From NCBI RefSeq assembly GCF_000004195.4, contig NC_030678.2:152373547-152437546 (forward strand): 64,000 nt of DNA, in the 5' to 3' direction. The translations under genes and the position numbers were made by a program. The DNA is from Xenopus tropicalis. Its lineage: Eukaryota > Chordata > Amphibia > Anura > Pipidae. This document shows positions 11,139-22,470 of this stretch, piece after piece. The number at the start of each line of letters is the position of its first letter. Position 1 is the first letter of the stretch. Under the pieces are notes generated by a model that ran no database searches, had not been told where the DNA came from, and saw only the letters and a program-made list of their open reading frames with translations.

Positions 11139-12218
11139 ATGGTGGCGGCCCAGGCCAAGCTGGTGTATCACCTGAACAAGTACTACAATGAGAAGTGCCA
11201 GGCGCGCAAGGCGGCCATCGCCAAGACTATCCGGGAGGTGTGCAAGGTGGTGTCGGACGTGCTGAAGGAGGTGGAGGTGCAGGAGCCCCGCTTCATCAGT
11301 TCCCTCAATGAGATGGACAACCGCTACGAGGGGCTGGAGGTGATCTCCCCCACGGAGTTCGAGGTGGTGCTGTACCTCAACCAGATGGGGGTCTTCAACT
11401 TCGTGGATGACGGCTCCCTGCCGGGCTGCGCCGTGCTCAAGCTGAGTGATGGCAGGAAGCGGAGCATGTCCCTGTGGGTGGAATTCATCACCGCCTCCGG
11501 GTACCTCTCCGCCCGGAAGATCCGCTCCCGGTTCCAGACCCTGGTGGCCCAGGCGGTGGATAAGTGCAGCTACCGGGACGTGGTGAAGATGGTGGCGGAT
11601 ACGAGCGAGGTGAAGCTGCGCATCAGGGACCGCTATGTGGTACAGATCACCCCCGCCTTCAAGTGCACCGGCATCTGGCCCCGCAGCGCTGCCCACTGGC
11701 CCTTGCCCCACATCCCCTGGCCCGGGCCCAACAGGGTGGCAGAAGTCAAGGCCGAGGGCTTCAACCTGCTCTCCAAGGAGTGCCACACGCTGGCGGGCAA
11801 GCAGAGCTCGGCCGAGAGTGACGCCTGGGTGCTGCAGTTCGCCGAGGCCGAGAATCGCTTGCAGCTGGGCGGCTGTAGGAAGAAATGCCTCTCCTTACTC
11901 AAAACCCTGCGGGACCGGCACCTGGAGCTGCCCGGGCAGCCGCTCAATAACTACCACATGAAAACCCTGGTGTCCTACGAGTGCGAGAAGCACCCCCGGG
12001 AGTCGGACTGGGACGAGTCGTGCCTGGGGGACCGGCTGAATGGCATCCTGCTGCAGCTCATCTCCTGCCTCCAATGCCGCCGCTGCCCGCACTACTTCCT
12101 GCCCAACCTCGACCTCTTCCAGGGGAAACCCCACTCCGCCCTGGAGAACGCTGCCAAGCAGACCTGGAGGCTGGCAAGGGAGATCCTCACCAACCCCAAG
12201 AGCCTGGAGAAGCTCTGA
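11139..12218 (+). CDS. mab21l1: Mab-21-like protein 1, intronless, nested in nbea
   Basis: A complete 359-residue Mab-21 family protein, the usual length. The fold is nucleotidyltransferase-like, related to cGAS; vertebrate MAB21L1 acts in eye, lens and neural development, and no catalytic activity is established. The segment ISPTEFEVVL (70-79), with E73 and E75, lies where active relatives hold metal ions. R51, in EVQEPRFISS, corresponds to a position altered in human MAB21L2 eye malformation. YHLNKYYNEKC, SSLNEMDNRYEG, AAHWPLPH and the C-terminal KSLEKL match MAB21L1 rather than MAB21L2, and nesting in nbea agrees. The ATG at 11139 has A at -3 and G at +4, a strong context. The frame stays open upstream to 10950, but that codon is GTG and no other in-frame ATG exists, so the 63-codon extension is rejected. 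The GC-rich codon use contrasts sharply with the flanking intron. Confidence 0.96.
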   Translation: MVAAQAKLVYHLNKYYNEKCQARKAAIAKTIREVCKVVSDVLKEVEVQEPRFISSLNEMDNRYEGLEVISPTEFEVVLYLNQMGVFNFVDDGSLPGCAVLKLSDGRKRSMSLWVEFITASGYLSARKIRSRFQTLVAQAVDKCSYRDVVKMVADTSEVKLRIRDRYVVQITPAFKCTGIWPRSAAHWPLPHIPWPGPNRVAEVKAEGFNLLSKECHTLAGKQSSAESDAWVLQFAEAENRLQLGGCRKKCLSLLKTLRDRHLELPGQPLNNYHMKTLVSYECEKHPRESDWDESCLGDRLNGILLQLISCLQCRRCPHYFLPNLDLFQGKPHSALENAAKQTWRLAREILTNPKSLEKL

Positions 12219-12312
12219 GCCCCATGGGCAAGCCTGGGATACAAACTGGCACAGGGTTACACAGACTGGCACACTAGGATTTCACTGACAAGCTGCTGCC
12301 CTCCAGCTGGCA

Positions 12313-12409
12313 CTGAACTACAAATCCCAAAATTCCAGCCTAGCCTGGATGTAGGAATATACCCGGCTAAGAAGCGATGAGGGGGATGCTGGGAGTTGTA
12401 GTTGTACAG
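12313..12409. repeat. Small inverted-repeat element with ZNF143-like ends in the mab21l1 3' UTR
   Basis: CTGAACTACAAATCCCAAA on the left pairs imperfectly with GGATGCTGGGAGTTGTAGT (12384-12402) on the right, giving a unit of about 97 bp. Similar paired arms occur at 44763-44829 and 60061-60107, so this is a dispersed mini-element, not a one-off hairpin. Confidence 0.45.
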
Positions 12410-12547
12410 CAGCCGGGGGGCAGAAGGTTGGCTGTGTTCGCATCTTGCACCCCCGAAAGGGCAACGAGTCAATCCCGGGATCGAGTGTGTTGTTACTCGC
12501 TGATGGATACAATCTCCCGGCTCTGTACTGCAGCTAAACTCATCCTA

Positions 12548-12553
12548 AATAAA
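12548..12553 (+). promoter_or_regulatory. mab21l1: Poly(A) signal of mab21l1
   Basis: The first AATAAA after the stop codon, giving a 3' UTR of about 350 nt. Further AATAAA hexamers at 12685 and 13229 could serve longer transcripts; the sequence alone does not say which is used. Confidence 0.5.
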
Positions 12554-14338
12554 AAGGAACATCGCCATTGCTGTAAACACAAATCAGACTTCTTTTTATA
12601 AATTATTTAAAGAACTGCGCAATTTTAAAAGGTGTCGTTGGAGAGAAAAAAAAAACTCGATTTATCGTGCACTCAGCCCGTTAGAATAAAAATATATGAA
12701 TACAAATCATTTCAAGAAAAAAAAAAAACTTCACATTGGATTTTCCATCAGTATTTCTGGTTCAAATCCAAACTCCGATCTGCCAACCGAACAAGAATTT
12801 TTTGTATGTACATTTTTTTTTAATGTAACAAATATTCTGATTCACAGTGTCTTGAAATTGTGGATGTTGCTGTTCTGTGATTGGTATAAAGAGGTGCGAT
12901 TTCCATGTTGGATACCACAGGACATATTCCGCTATGGAGATACCATTTCAAAGGTAGTTTTGGTGTTTTTTCAAGGTACTTGTCTGAAAGTGTCAGAACT
13001 TTGAAGTTTACATTTTTTTTTGTTTCAAAATGCTTGTTCTATTCCTAACATTCCATAAATATACTTGAAATGTTATTTAAATATATTCAAAGGAAAATTT
13101 TGAATTTTGCTTATATGATGGCGCTTGGATATCCGAATTATATATTTGAAAATGCACTTGAAGTACACTGGATAAAGACTTTTGTGATTTTAGATTTTAA
13201 ATCGTTGACAATTTAATTTAATTACGATCTAATAAATGACATCAAAATAATATTGCTATGTGTGGTTATTCATCGATTATTTCTTTTTATCTCTGAAAAA
13301 TATATCTCGAATTAAAAAACCGTAAAATAGGGAACTGTTTCTAATTAATATCAAGAACATTTTCATTTGTGTATAGACAGAAGCTACATGGTAACTGTTT
13401 TGTAATTAAATCGTTCAAGATAAACAAGGATACATTTTAGTCCTTTGAAAAGAAACGAATTTTTACAAAAATAGATGTATTAAACTAAACGCTACATACT
13501 TAATGTATCTGGGAAAAGATTTACCAGCTCTGTATGCCTACCATATAGCTTACAGAAAACATTTTTTTACTAAAGATATAAGAAACCCAGTGTCTTACAC
13601 AAAATAAACGCAGCATAAAACAATATTGTAAATGAGATTGGAAAAAAAACAACCAATATGAAAGCAGAAAATCAACAAGTGTTGAAAAGTAGACTTCTGT
13701 CCCAGTGTAATGCTTCATTTATTTAACAAAGTAATTTAAATATTAAGTACTATTTTAGGATTTATTTAAATACCCATAAATAATGTGATATTTGTAAGAA
13801 AAATTAGAGTGAAATAATACAAACCTAAACAATGATTTTTCGATCTAACGAATCATATTATTTTGAATACTTTTTTTAGCTGTTACCTTGAGATGTTTGT
13901 ATTGCACCACCAAATACAAAGGGTAGCAGTAATATTAGCACAACAAATTATATCAGGTAAATAGAACACTTTACCAGTATAATTAAAAGAGTAGCGGTTT
14001 CTGTTCAAGGATTTGAATTAAGAAAAAATGTTTGAAATATACAATAAATTGCAGTTGCTGAGGACATGTAATATATCAGCCACCTTGTTAATATTTGTAT
14101 TTTGCTAATCGCGTTGTATATTTTGCCTACAATGCACAATATCATAGCGATATTTTTTTCTAAAAGCAGAATTGTATGTTCCTACGGGCGGGCTCAGGTG
14201 TAACACAAACTGACACAAAACAAACGTTCCCTAAACCTTTCAGTGTGTGACAATTAAAACTCCCATAACTTGTGTTGGTTTAGATGTAAACGCCAAACTG
14301 ACGGGTTGGTAGTTGCGATGAATTACAGGCGCACTCAC

Positions 14339-14475
14339 CTTTGGGTCGATCTTTTTGAAGGTCGGGTCTTCCTCATCCACTTCAAAGTAGATCTCAGTGG
14401 TGGTGATGGAAAGGGTGCCCTTGGCCACTATAACGGGTGCAATGAGCTGGGCAGGGGTGCTGAGCACTACAGGAC
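14339..14475 (-). CDS. nbea: Neurobeachin exon: start of PH-BEACH domain
   Basis: This 137-nt exon encodes [14 protein letters not shown], then [17 protein letters not shown], ending in KKIDPK. These are the first beta strands of the PH-like domain that packs against the BEACH domain in neurobeachin, a large kinase-anchoring scaffold of neuronal membrane trafficking. The acceptor is TACAG|GTCC and the donor AAAG|GTGAGT. Two leading bases complete a glycine codon begun by the exon at 22745, and it ends in phase 0. It is the last nbea exon in the window; mab21l1 lies about 2.1 kb further along in the following intron, on the other strand. The match to vertebrate NBEA is near-identical, with small changes around DEEDPTFK. 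Confidence 0.95.
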
Positions 14476-16088
14476 CTGTAACACACACACAGACAAGCGC
14501 TGATTACACCGACAAAGTCGCCCTTTCCCTGGGTGTCACTGTACAGCAGACTGGCAGACTGCACCCCAAGGCACCCTGGGCACTAGCACACTGAATGGGT
14601 AATTCTGGGCATGGGCATTTTTTTAATTTGATGTTATTATATGTTTTATTTTGTGTAACAATCGCTACAGCTGAATATGTGCGAGCAGTTGGCAGGGATA
14701 TATCTTTTGTTGTGTCAGTACAGATGGCTAGGGCCCAGGCTAATGCCACAAACAGCCTATTTGTGCCAGACAAGTGGTTTGGTTTGTTTAACTTTTCCCA
14801 AGCAGAGGCCAGTGGCAAAATGCCCCTTGGGGGGGGGGGGGTAAATACAGAGCTATGTATGTACCAGGGCAGGCCAGCAGCCTCTGCACATACCCACATG
14901 TTATGGAACAGGCAGGACACTGGGGGAATGCTATTGTTACTGTCTGTGCAGGGACCAGTAGCCTATACAGGCCACCAATACTGTAGCCTATGGGCCAAAG
15001 CGCAGTGTAATTCTCAGTATTCAGCGGGGAAACCGACAGATTCCTATTAGGAATTAGGATTCTAGGAGTAGAGGGATATATTGTTACACAGCCCTAGGGG
15101 CCCTGCTATAATTCTGTGTATATGGACTGTTCAAAGAAAGCAAGAGGGGATTGGCACCTATATCTGTGCCCCATCGCCTCACGCAACACGGGAGATTTAC
15201 CCACAGGTACAACTGCGTGGAGCTATCCATTTCCCGCACACCCCCACATTAGCATCAGTGGGAGAGACGCGTAAGACCAGGGCAGTCCCGATCGGGTTGT
15301 GCAACTGGGGGCAATCCGAGGGATTCCTATTGCGCCGCAGGGTTACGCATGCAAGGGGTTAAAATAATTAGTACTGTTTCTTTGGCTCATTAGGTGACCC
15401 CGTTTGGCTGCTGGTTACCCTGACTCCCCCCAGCAGATGGCCAGGTGAATCGCCTTCCAGCAGGCCCTGGAATAAGCTGTCTGCACAGCCAGACAAGGGA
15501 TTTTGTGGTTTAACCTCTAAAGTGCCACCTAGGAACCAGCAGCCTTTGTTCGGCACTCAATTCTCTGCCATTAAACCATTTCACTTCTCTTTCCTACAAT
15601 CGATAAAAAAAAATAGAAAAAAATGTATTTTGTGGATTTGTAAGATTTTACTAATAATGCTAGTGCAGAGAGGGAAAAAGGACCCAGAAAAGACTAAGAC
15701 AATTTTCAGTTAGCAAGTAGTGATCCCTAGCAGGGTACCCAAGGGACCCAAGCCTGTCTGTATTCCCTTAAGTTACCAACTGACTCCCACTCTTATGTTG
15801 CATTTCCTTATGGAACTCTTACTAGTTGTTACTATAGAAAATATAATTTACCAATAATGAAACTCTAGCTACCTATAATGCAGAATACTCCTATTATTCT
15901 CATATATTTGGAAACGCCATTTGCACTGTTCCTTTATCATAAGACAGCTGCCTTGTAGAATATATGAACAATTAATATAAACAGGGCTGGAAAGCTAATA
16001 TCACATGCTCATACTGCAGGTGCAGACTTTTAATGCTAAGAAAGTGCTTTATTACGGGGCTTGCAGCTAATTCATGGTTTTTGGGGCA

Positions 16089-16244
16089 CAGGCCTGGACT
16101 GGTATACAAAATCAGCCCTTCTGTTTCAAGTACACAGAGGCCCAACCAGCACCCCCACAGGCCCAATAACTAGTGACTATCTATGGCATCTTACAGCAGC
16201 CCCCTGGCATTTGCCAGAACCCATAGATTGCCAGTCTGGGCCTG
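16089..16244. mobile_element. hAT-type MITE, CAGGCCTGGACTGG family
   Basis: The ends CAGGCCTGGACTGG and CCAGTCTGGGCCTG are inverted repeats. The flanks TTGGGGCA (16081-16088) and TTGGGGCC (16245-16252) match 7 of 8, as expected for a hAT 8-bp target duplication. It is 156 bp with no coding capacity. A related copy lies at 25587, and a short fragment of the same terminus is at 19478-19498. Confidence 0.75.
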
Positions 16245-16704
16245 TTGGGGCCTACAGACAGGTGCCTAGCCTGCACTACACTTGCTATGAGCTGTAATGT
16301 ATTTGGAAGAGAGGATGTATACGAATTAAATCAAACATTAAACATATTGTGGAGTTCATGATATCACACGTCTGGGTTGCACGGCATATTTGAAGGAGTT
16401 CTTGGTGCAGCCTAAAGGAGCAAACACGTCTCAGAGAATGTGAAGCTAATCCACTCCAGCCATAGAAAGAGGATTATGTTCTAATCCCCTCTGGGAGATG
16501 CTCTGGACTTTACAGATCCCATATTAAAATGTTTACATAAGGTTTAATCAAAATACTGCAGATTTTCTATGTTACCACACCATTATTTCCTCTTAACAAG
16601 TTTTCCTGAAATCAAAAGGACAGATTGGTTTTTGGAGGTAAATATGAATGTATTAATCTGTATTACTGGGATCTGAATGTTGCATACAAGACTGCGCTGA
16701 ATTA

Positions 16705-17029
16705 TATACAGGTAGGGGATCCGTTCTCCGGAAACTTGTTTTCCAGAAAGCACTGAAATATGGGAAGGCCATCTCCCATAAACTCCATTTTAAGCAAATA
16801 ATTAACATTTTTAACAATTGTTTCTTTTTTCTCTATAATAATAAAATTGTAGTGTGTAATTGATCCCAACTAAGATAGATTTAATCCTTATTAGAGCCAG
16901 AACAGTCCTTTTGGGTTTAATTAATGTTTAAAAGATTTTTCGAAAGACTTACAGAATTTACAGAAAGACTCCTTATCTGAAATACACGAGGTCCCAAGCA
17001 TTCTGGATAACAGGTCCCATACCTGTACC
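16705..17029. mobile_element. MITE, CAGGTATRGG/TA family
   Basis: The left end TACAGGTAGGGGATCCGTT and right end GGTCCCATACCTGTA are inverted and flanked by TA. The interior holds the family's CCATCTCCCATA and TTTTGGGTTTAATTAA blocks. It is about 320 bp and non-coding. Confidence 0.8.
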
Positions 17030-17387
17030 TGTTTAATCAATAATAACAATCCCACTAAATATAATAACAAAAGCATAATGCTATCAGTGACGCATATCTA
17101 GTTATATTAAGGCATCTGGACAGCCTCCATTTAACAACTCATCTCTCATTGGTCCATTGAGGTTGAACCAATTGGTTGCTGGGTATTATGGTTCAACTGC
17201 AACTGGAGAACTGTAGTAGTCATCTGGATGGGATATGCTTACATATGCTGTGCTGGTATCCTAAGGCATAGGTGCATAGAATGTATTGAAACAAATGTTC
17301 CTAAAGCTAAGGCTTAGGGACAACTGATGGGCTGCTATAATATGCCTTTTAGCATTGTAAATTGTAGAATCTACAGAGCTATATGGA

Positions 17388-17535
17388 AGACATGGGATCC
17401 GTTATCCAAAAACCCCTTATCCAGAATGCTCCTAATTATGGGAAGACCATCTCCCTTGTACTTAATCTCAACCTAAATATAAATAATCCTTATTTGAGGC
17501 AAATTGGGTTTATTTAATGTTTAAATTATTTTTTT
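17388..17535. mobile_element. Truncated CAGGTATRGG/TA-family MITE
   Basis: It begins within the terminus (GGGATCCGTTATCC) and continues through CTTATCCAGAATGCT and CCATCTCCCTTG; the 3' half is missing. No target duplication is visible. Confidence 0.6.
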
Positions 17536-18165
17536 TAGGGATGTACCAATGCAATGGATCTCCTGATTTCTATGTGTATTTTACTCATATGCTTATCAAA
17601 AGGGGTATTTTTACATCCCTGTTTCTATATCTATTTGTTGCACAGTTGTACCAATTATTTGATATGTCCCTCAAAGGCTTCAATGGTGAATTAAATTTCA
17701 GGTTAAATAATTCAACATCTGCCCTTGTAAATTTTAACAGTCAACCTGCCTTCAAATCTTTTGGCTTTCCTCCAATTACAGTTCCCAACCCTAGAGTCTA
17801 CCCCTCCTTCTGAGTTTGCTTCAAAGCCCTGCCAGCTCCTGCTAAAGGAATTATCATGGGGCCTTTGGGGTGGCAATATGGATGCGATCTGGCTTAGCCC
17901 TCCATGAAAGGGGACACTCACACCAGCCGTGTCTGTGCCTAACACTGCTTCCCAGTGCGGAAGGGATGCACACTTGTAATGCTTCTTTTAACACATATAT
18001 GCACAGACTGCAAATATCCAAAATTAGCCAATAATCAAATGATAAATAAATAGTGATACAAATATAGTACTAAGGGGCAGGCTGTATTACAGGAGAATGC
18101 AGAATAGGGTGCAGGGATAGGAGTTTACAATAAATGCAGGGTAATAATTTTTTCCAACTGCAAAA

Positions 18166-18312
18166 TAATAAACCAGTCCCTGGCCCTCTTCACCTCTTGT
18201 ATCGGTTATTGATTGCTTTATATGTTACTCTGTATGTCCAATGTATGAAACCCACTTATTGTACAGCGCTGCAAAATATGTTGGCGCTTTATAAATACAT
18301 GTTAATGTAATG
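18166..18312 (+). mobile_element. L2-like LINE 3' tail
   Basis: It has the typical tail TGTACAGCGCTGCAAAATAT then GGCGCTTTATAAATA, ending in a short tandem TAATG repeat. This is how L2-type LINE 3' ends look in frog genomes. No coding part remains. Assignment rests on my recognition of the tail only. Confidence 0.45.
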
Positions 18313-18439
18313 TAATGTAAATGCATCAATATCGCTTCATTAGTACTAGACACCTTCTATTTTCTCCTTAAATATAAACTGAAGGTATCAACTAGTATAT
18401 TCTTTTATTTCAATCATTTGTGTTAAGAATTTTCACCAT

Positions 18440-18728
18440 TAGTGATGAGCGAATTTTTTGGACAGGCATGGATTTGCAGCAAATTTCCGCATTGGCGAAT
18501 TGTTTCATGAAACTTCTGTGAAAATTCACAGTGGAAAAATTAGTCGCGCGGAAATTTGTTTTGTCACGTGTCAAAAAAGGGCACGGTTGCGTAAAAAAAA
18601 GACGTGGGCAACAAAAAAAAAATAGCGGGTGACAAAAAATCGTGCAACAAACGCGCCGTTTCGCTAATTTTCTTGCTGTTTTGCAAATTTTATGGCGAAG
18701 CGAAACGGGACAGATTCACTCATCACTA
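18440..18728. mobile_element. hAT-type MITE, TAGTGATGAGCG family, complete
   Basis: Termini TAGTGATGAGCGAAT and ATTCACTCATCACTA are inverted. A perfect 8-bp duplication TTCACCAT lies at 18432-18439 and 18729-18736. The interior has the family's GCATGGATTTGCAGC and GGCGAAGCGAAACGG blocks. It is 289 bp, non-coding, and lies 14 bp from a T2 element. Confidence 0.85.
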
Positions 18729-18742
18729 TTCACCATTTCTAC

Positions 18743-19220
18743 TTAAAGGGGTGGTTCACCCTTAAGTTAACTTTTAATACGTTATAGAAGGTCCTATTCC
18801 TAGAACCCTGCAATTAAGTCTTCACTATTTATTTTTGGTAATAGTTTTTTAATTATTTGCCAACCTCTTCTACATCTTTCAAGTTTTCAAATGGGGGTCC
18901 CTGACCCCAGCAGACAAAAAAAAACTATTACTCTATGAGCGTACAGTTTTGTAATTGTTACTTTTTACTCCGTATCTTTCTATCCAGCCCCTCTCCTACA
19001 CATATTGAAGTCTCTCATTAGAATCACTACCTGGTTGCTAAGGCAAACCAGACCCTAGCAACCAGATAGCTGCTGAACTTTCTCTTTTCTGGAGAGCTGC
19101 TGAACAATAAGCTAAATAACTTAAAAACCACAAAAGAAATTAAAAACAATTGCAACTGTTTCAGAATATCGATGTCTATGTCATACTAAAAGTTAATGTA
19201 AAGGTGAACAACCGCTTTAA
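18743..19220. mobile_element. T2-type MITE, TTAAAGGGGTGGTTCACC family
   Basis: Both ends are TTAA (18743-18746 and 19217-19220), with termini TTAAAGGGGTGGTTCACC and GGTGAACAACCGCTTTAA. TTAA target use and the TTAAAGGRR start are diagnostic of the T2 group of frog MITEs. The interior carries TTTTCAAATGGGGGTC and a CCTAGCAACCAGA block. Same family as 21489, 32984, 38834 and 48155. Confidence 0.85.
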
Positions 19221-19381
19221 CTAGTAGTATTTCCATAAAAATAAAAGGTTAGCATAGTTTCTTGATTTATACACAAATGAGTGGGATTTCTGTACAGGGA
19301 TGCACAATATTAAGTGCCCAAAGTTAGCAGAATCCTGTAATTGCTAATACACCACTACCCATTTGTTCGTATAGTAAAGGA

Positions 19382-19476
19382 ACCTTGAGATTGTAAACTT
19401 CATTGGGGCAGGACTATTGTGAATTAAGTATAATCTCTACAAAACACTTTGAAAAATGTAGGTGCTATATAAAGGC
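19382..19476 (+). mobile_element. L2-like LINE 3' tail
   Basis: GAGATTGTAAACTTCATTGG then GGCAGGAC and TGCTATATAAAG match the classic L2/MIR-like 3' core (TTGTAAGCTC...GGGCAGGGA). Only the extreme 3' end is present. Confidence 0.5.
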
Positions 19477-20224
19477 AGGGTCAGACTGGGCCGGCCCTGT
19501 ATAAAGGTTAATAAAATGTGGCTTTTGTCTATTTCTCTCATGTTTGCTGTCTTACCTACAAAAAGATGCAGGTCTAACAGCAGTAAAAGAAACACGAAAG
19601 ACTAGCAAAATAATGAAAGAACCAGGCCTGTTCTGGTATAGAATATGCACAAAGCAGAGTTTGCATTCCATTAGGAAAAGGGGTCATCCCAATTACAGGT
19701 GCTGCAGCAAGCCGGACTCTTCCATTCCTTAGCACATGGTCTATTCTGAAGCCTGTTCTCACTTTGAATGTTGGCTTGCTTGTTCATGTCTTCCGCTCCA
19801 GATATCATAATGTGCATTAATGGTCTTGAGGGACACAGTGGATCCTGAAGTCTTACACAGGAGACAAAGCAGCATCAACACATTCCTCTTTATACTGAGG
19901 AATAATGGAGCTTTGATGAGTGCTTTTCTAATTCCTCACTCCACAATCAGTGAAATTACAAAGCAATATTTCAACTGTTTCTTACGCAAATAATCAGTAT
20001 AATAGAAAAAAAATCTGTTTAGGATTAGTAACCACTAACAGATAGTCATAAGAAAATAGGTGTATAATATTGCATATTTGTGTATTCTGTGTTGGCCTCT
20101 CTCTCATATGCGGTGCTGTCAGGCCACTAAGCTGGGCTCTGGAGAGACAGAGCATCATCCCTGAGTACAGAGTGTGACAAATGCTCATCCTACTCTGTAG
20201 AAAAGAATCTAAAAAGAGAATCTG

Positions 20225-20575
20225 CTACTGATAATGTCTAAAGGTTTGATAAAAACTGCCAATGGACGAAGTTGCCAGCTTATTGGCCCATGTATGGGGC
20301 CCTCAGACAGACCCACCCAATTAAACTGGCCAAAAATCGGGCAGATGTTGGACAGGTTTAAAAGTCCAGTTGATACGAGGAGCACATTGGCTTGTTGAAG
20401 TAGTCTTTGCCCCACCGACTTACATCCCTTTAATGTGATTTAAAGATTTGGCCCTCGGGCCAGACAGTCAGATCAACCTGATATCGCCCACCTCAAGCTG
20501 TGAAAGATCTGCTGGTTTGACAACCTTGCCAAATGAGCGAATGTTTCAGTGTATGGCCGCCTTGAGGCAGTGGAA
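20225..20575. mobile_element. Diverged MITE, TGGCCATACA family
   Basis: The right end GTGTATGGCCGCCTT and the internal block TGTATGGGGCCCTCAGACAG match, in opposite orientation, the intact copy at 27968. The left end has decayed. Confidence 0.5.
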
Positions 20576-21488
20576 GATTGGGCCGAAGCAGGCAGGAATG
20601 ACCCACTGATTTAGAAGTGAGAGTGTCATTTGTTTCATTGAAAACAATCTTGGAGGAATGTGCCACAGGGAGAACAGAGAGCCATTTGCCTACAATGCAT
20701 GATTCAGAACAATGAAAAGTATACTTTAGAAATGCAACCGATTAATGTTTTTACATTGTTATTCCTCTTTATAAAATAAATTGTCATTAGGAATTAAGGT
20801 TTTAGCAAAATCACACAATTTAATAAGGGGTAAACTGTTAGTCGATTTTATAAAATACCCTATCGGTAAAATGTGATTTGAAATTCTAGGATCTAATCAT
20901 TTGGAATCGGTGCAGACTATACCCAACTTGCCTCTTGATGTGAACAGCCTGGGAACCAAAGGCATTACAACTGAAATAGAAATGTTCAAAGACTTAAATG
21001 TTTTGGGCACAAAACATGCATCTTGCACCCCCCTCAAAAACATCTTTTTGTTGACAACATAGCAAAGCTATAGATACTCACCTTTGGAAGGGTGTCTTGC
21101 TAAGTGCATAAACCACTTGCTGGTACAGTAAAAAGTTTCTGCTATTTACAAAACTATTGATTCTTTCCATTCTGCTTCAAAATTTAAACACATTTTGGAG
21201 AGCACCCCATAGTCTACCTACATGGGCTAAAGGTGCAAGGTTTGCTCAAGTCTTGTAACCCAGAGCAACCAGCGCTCCCTTGTGCTCTATGTTAATGATG
21301 TAGTTGTGTAGGCTTATCTGCTAAACAGGGGTTCTGACCTTTCCCTCTGCCAGGTCTCATTTACTTATAAGTATTATAAATGAAGTTATACATCCAGATA
21401 CCATCTATTTAAAACAGGAATCCTGAAATTACAGGTTTGGTTCTTAGGTGCCTGCTATGACTAATGTTAAACACATGTTTTACATTGC

Positions 21489-21868
21489 CAATAAAGGGGT
21501 TGATCACCTTTAAATTAACTTATAGTATAATGTGGAGAATGATATTCTGAGAGAATTTGCAATTAGCCTTTATTTGTTATTATTTATAGTTTTTAAATGA
21601 TTTGACTTTTTGTTTAGCAGGTCTCCAGTCTGGAATTTCTGGTTGCTATGATCCAAATAACCCTAACAACCAGACAGTGGTTTGATTGAGAAACATGAAG
21701 ATGAATAGGAGAGTAAGTAAGAAATATGAGATAAGTACGGTAATAAAAACAATTACAGTACAAATAGAGGCTCCCAGAGCAAGAAATGAAGACCAACTGA
21801 AAAGTTGCTTAGAATTGGCCATTCTATAGCATACCAAAGTCAACTTAAAGGGGAACTCTCCTTGTAAA
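21489..21868. mobile_element. T2-type MITE, TTCACC family, with damaged right end
   Basis: It starts TAAAGGGGTTGATCACC, contains CAATTAGCCTTTATTTG and a GGTTGCTATGAT block, and ends near TTAAAGGGGAACTCTCC. The final CCTTTAA expected for the right terminus is disrupted where a hAT-type element (21870) abuts it. Confidence 0.7.
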
Positions 21869-21869
21869 G

Positions 21870-22173
21870 CAGTGATCCCCAACCAGTGGTTTGTGAGCAA
21901 CATATTGCTCCCCAACCCCTTGGATGTTGCTCCCAGGGGCCCCAAAGCAGGTGCTTATTTTTGAATTTCTTGCTTGGAGGAAAGTGTTGATTGCATAAAA
22001 CCCAGTGTAAAGCCAAACAGAGCCTTCTGTAGGCTGCCAGTCCACATAGGGACTACCAAATAGCCATTATAGCTCTTATTGGCACCCCAGGAACTTTTTC
22101 CATGCTTGTGTTGCTCCCCAACACTTTTACCATTTGAATATGGCTTATGGGTATATAAGGTTGGGGATCCCTG
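21870..22173. mobile_element. hAT-type MITE, CAGTGATCCCCAACC family
   Basis: Ends CAGTGATCCCCAACC and GGTTGGGGATCCCTG are inverted. The flanks TTGTAAAG and CTGTAAAG match 7 of 8. It is 304 bp, non-coding. It sits at the right end of a T2 element and is therefore younger than that element. A truncated copy is at 28949. Confidence 0.85.
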
Positions 22174-22374
22174 CTGTAAAGAAAAAGTCAAAACTCTCTG
22201 AATGGTTTTGGACCTATCATACTAGTCAAGCTCTTTTGTTAGGTGCTATTTCAGTGTAAAAGGGATTCTGGGGGCCACATCGTTGAATTACAAATTCCCT
22301 TTAGTTCTTAAAGGCCATACAAGCATTTTGTGTCTGCTGCCATGGGATTTATATGCAGCTACAGTTGTCTATAC

Positions 22375-22470
22375 TAGGGATGCACCAAATTCAGAGCTTT
22401 TAGATTATCCAAATACCGAATCCTCGATAAAAAAATCTTAGGTAACTAACAAGTCCAAATCCTAGTTTGA
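22375..22470. mobile_element. Fragment of TAGGGATGCACC-family hAT-type MITE
   Basis: TAGGGATGCACCAAATTC followed by AATACCGAATCC matches the left part of the intact copy at 23495. The right end is not recognisable. Confidence 0.5.

Larger units (their letters stand above)
10640..12480. other. mab21l1: CpG-rich region over mab21l1
   Basis: GC and CpG content rise sharply from the promoter through the single coding exon and fall again in the 3' UTR, as is usual for intronless vertebrate developmental regulators. The high GC also explains the long antisense and shifted open frames over the CDS, which are not genes. Confidence 0.75.
1..14338 (-). other. nbea: nbea intron (3' part) that hosts mab21l1
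   Basis: This is the intron downstream, on the minus strand, of the exon ending at 14339; its 3' end lies outside the window. I looked for the next nbea coding segment, expected to continue the PH domain after KKIDPK, and did not find it, so the host intron is at least 14.3 kb. It contains mab21l1 on the opposite strand, an orphan CpG island, MITEs at 312, 2448, 5094 and 5934, and TA-rich microsatellites. The stretches 500-900, 1250-2440, 2760-5090, 6115-8380 and 12560-14330 are AT-rich with no gene or repeat that I recognise. Confidence 0.8.

Noticed and set aside
11091..11786. 231-codon antisense frame across mab21l1
   Set aside because: It is the reverse shadow of a GC-rich CDS; His/Leu/Gly-rich with no domain.
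1..14338. Next downstream nbea exon (rest of PH domain)
   Set aside because: I looked on the minus strand for the expected continuation and found none, so the intron is taken to extend past the window.
14595..15050. 151-codon plus-strand frame beginning with a hydrophobic stretch
   Set aside because: It runs through a G13 tract, has no homologue I recognise and no promoter or splice context; probably chance, although a transcript check would settle it.
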